From Stentor coeruleus (Eukaryota; Ciliophora; Heterotrichea; Heterotrichida; Stentoridae): a stretch of DNA of 64,000 nucleotides. The position numbers and the translations under genes are program-made. The notes beneath the pieces are model-generated. The model had not been told where the DNA came from. It did no database searches and was given only the letters and a program-made list of their open reading frames with translations. Numbering within the stretch: position 1 is the first letter of the stretch; each line of letters starts with the position of its first letter. Positions 63,532 to 64,000 of the stretch are shown here, piece by piece. Location of the stretch: positions 1 to 64,000 of the forward strand of contig MPUH01000075.1 of the NCBI GenBank assembly GCA_001970955.1, in the 5' to 3' direction.

Positions 63532-64000
63532 ATGAACTCACCAAGAAGGAGACCAACCAAACTTAGCATAGAAAAAAATGACATAGCTCTTGAAGAAACA
63601 AGACACACTGAAGGTTCTCCAATCAACCTCAAAGAAAAAGTTATTGAAATGAATAAGCTTCTATATAAAGGGACGTTAAACCTTGATAAAATTGCTAAAC
63701 TCGAAAAAGACACAATTCGAGGAGAATGTTTAGTAAAACCTGAAGCCCGTACAATCCAAAAAACTCGTAAAAAACCTGATTTACTAACAATGATCCTCAA
63801 ATCTGAACATAAAGCAACTCTTGAAGGGACACAGATATTAAAACTCCCTAAACTGCCTTTTGGAAAACATAAACCATATAATGATGAGGGTACATTTAAA
63901 GATAAGCATTTTCTAGAAGGTGATACAAATAAAATATCTTCAGAAAGAAATAAAGGCCTTGAAGAAATAACGAGGAAGTTCAGATTATATGAGAAAAGGT
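63532..64000 (+). CDS. Partial unknown basic protein (runs off the window)
   Basis: The first 156 codons of a gene that continues past the window end. It starts MNSPRRRPTKLSIEKNDI and is Lys/Glu/Leu-rich and polar, with short helical stretches, typical of disordered or coiled-coil cytoskeletal proteins. No family is recognised from this part. The ATG follows a C-rich leader, as for other plus-strand genes. A shorter frame on the opposite strand here (63456-63800) is a shadow. Confidence 0.7.
   Translation, partial: MNSPRRRPTKLSIEKNDIALEETRHTEGSPINLKEKVIEMNKLLYKGTLNLDKIAKLEKDTIRGECLVKPEARTIQKTRKKPDLLTMILKSEHKATLEGTQILKLPKLPFGKHKPYNDEGTFKDKHFLEGDTNKISSERNKGLEEITRKFRLYEKR

Noticed and set aside
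63456-63800. 114-codon minus-strand frame
   Set aside because: Shadow of the partial plus-strand gene starting at 63532.

Overview
The window looks like a piece of a heterotrich ciliate macronuclear genome, most likely Stentor or a close relative. The evidence is very AT-rich DNA, short intergenic spacers, a standard genetic code (long genes without in-frame TGA, ending in TAA, TAG or TGA), and tiny introns. Twelve introns can be placed from reading frame. All are exactly 15 nt, start GTA, carry A at position 10 and end AG (TAG in eleven, AAG in one). Fifteen-nucleotide introns are known from Stentor and Blepharisma; the unreassigned TGA argues for Stentor. The assignment is an inference from these features, not from a database match.

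Layout. 1-9.1 kb: a coiled-coil gene, a long empty stretch, then an importin-beta family gene followed 25 bp later by a PUS7/TruD pseudouridine synthase with two introns. 9.3-19.5 kb: a small unknown gene, a CK1-family kinase with a possible CaaX end, a LYR-motif gene hidden by two introns, a DHHC palmitoyltransferase, two unknown genes, a RING protein and two very small genes. 20.9-33.2 kb: a C2H2 zinc-finger protein, a Vti1-type SNARE, a TLC-domain membrane protein, AP-3 sigma, dynamitin (frame disturbed twice), an unknown gene and a secreted/membrane coiled-coil protein. 35.4-43.8 kb: a small multi-pass membrane protein with two introns, a B-box/kelch protein, a giant TPR-kinase fusion and a PARP-type mono-ADP-ribosyltransferase. 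44.9-53.4 kb: an outer-dynein-arm docking-like coiled coil, a second coiled coil, an ArfGAP lacking its arginine finger, a LYAR-type zinc-finger protein, an initiator tRNA-Met, ribosomal protein eL41 (25 aa), a 12-repeat protein and more coiled coil. 53.7-64 kb: a PX protein, an acidic protein, a stand-alone dynein-stalk-like protein, an unknown gene, an ankyrin protein with an MGCC start, a CNB plus nucleoside-phosphorylase-like protein, SKP1 and a partial gene running off the end.

The genes do not form a pathway. Recurrent themes are membrane traffic (Vti1, AP-3 sigma, ArfGAP, PX, DHHC), microtubules and cilia (dynamitin, ODAD3-like, dynein-stalk-like, the repeat protein), and translation/RNA (PUS7, eL41, tRNA-iMet, LYAR).

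Assembly caution: five single N bases are each flanked by a direct duplication (17-87 bp). They look like unmerged contig overlaps, and two of them split the TPR-kinase gene into false open frames. No virus-like element, transposon, CRISPR array or rRNA was recognised.
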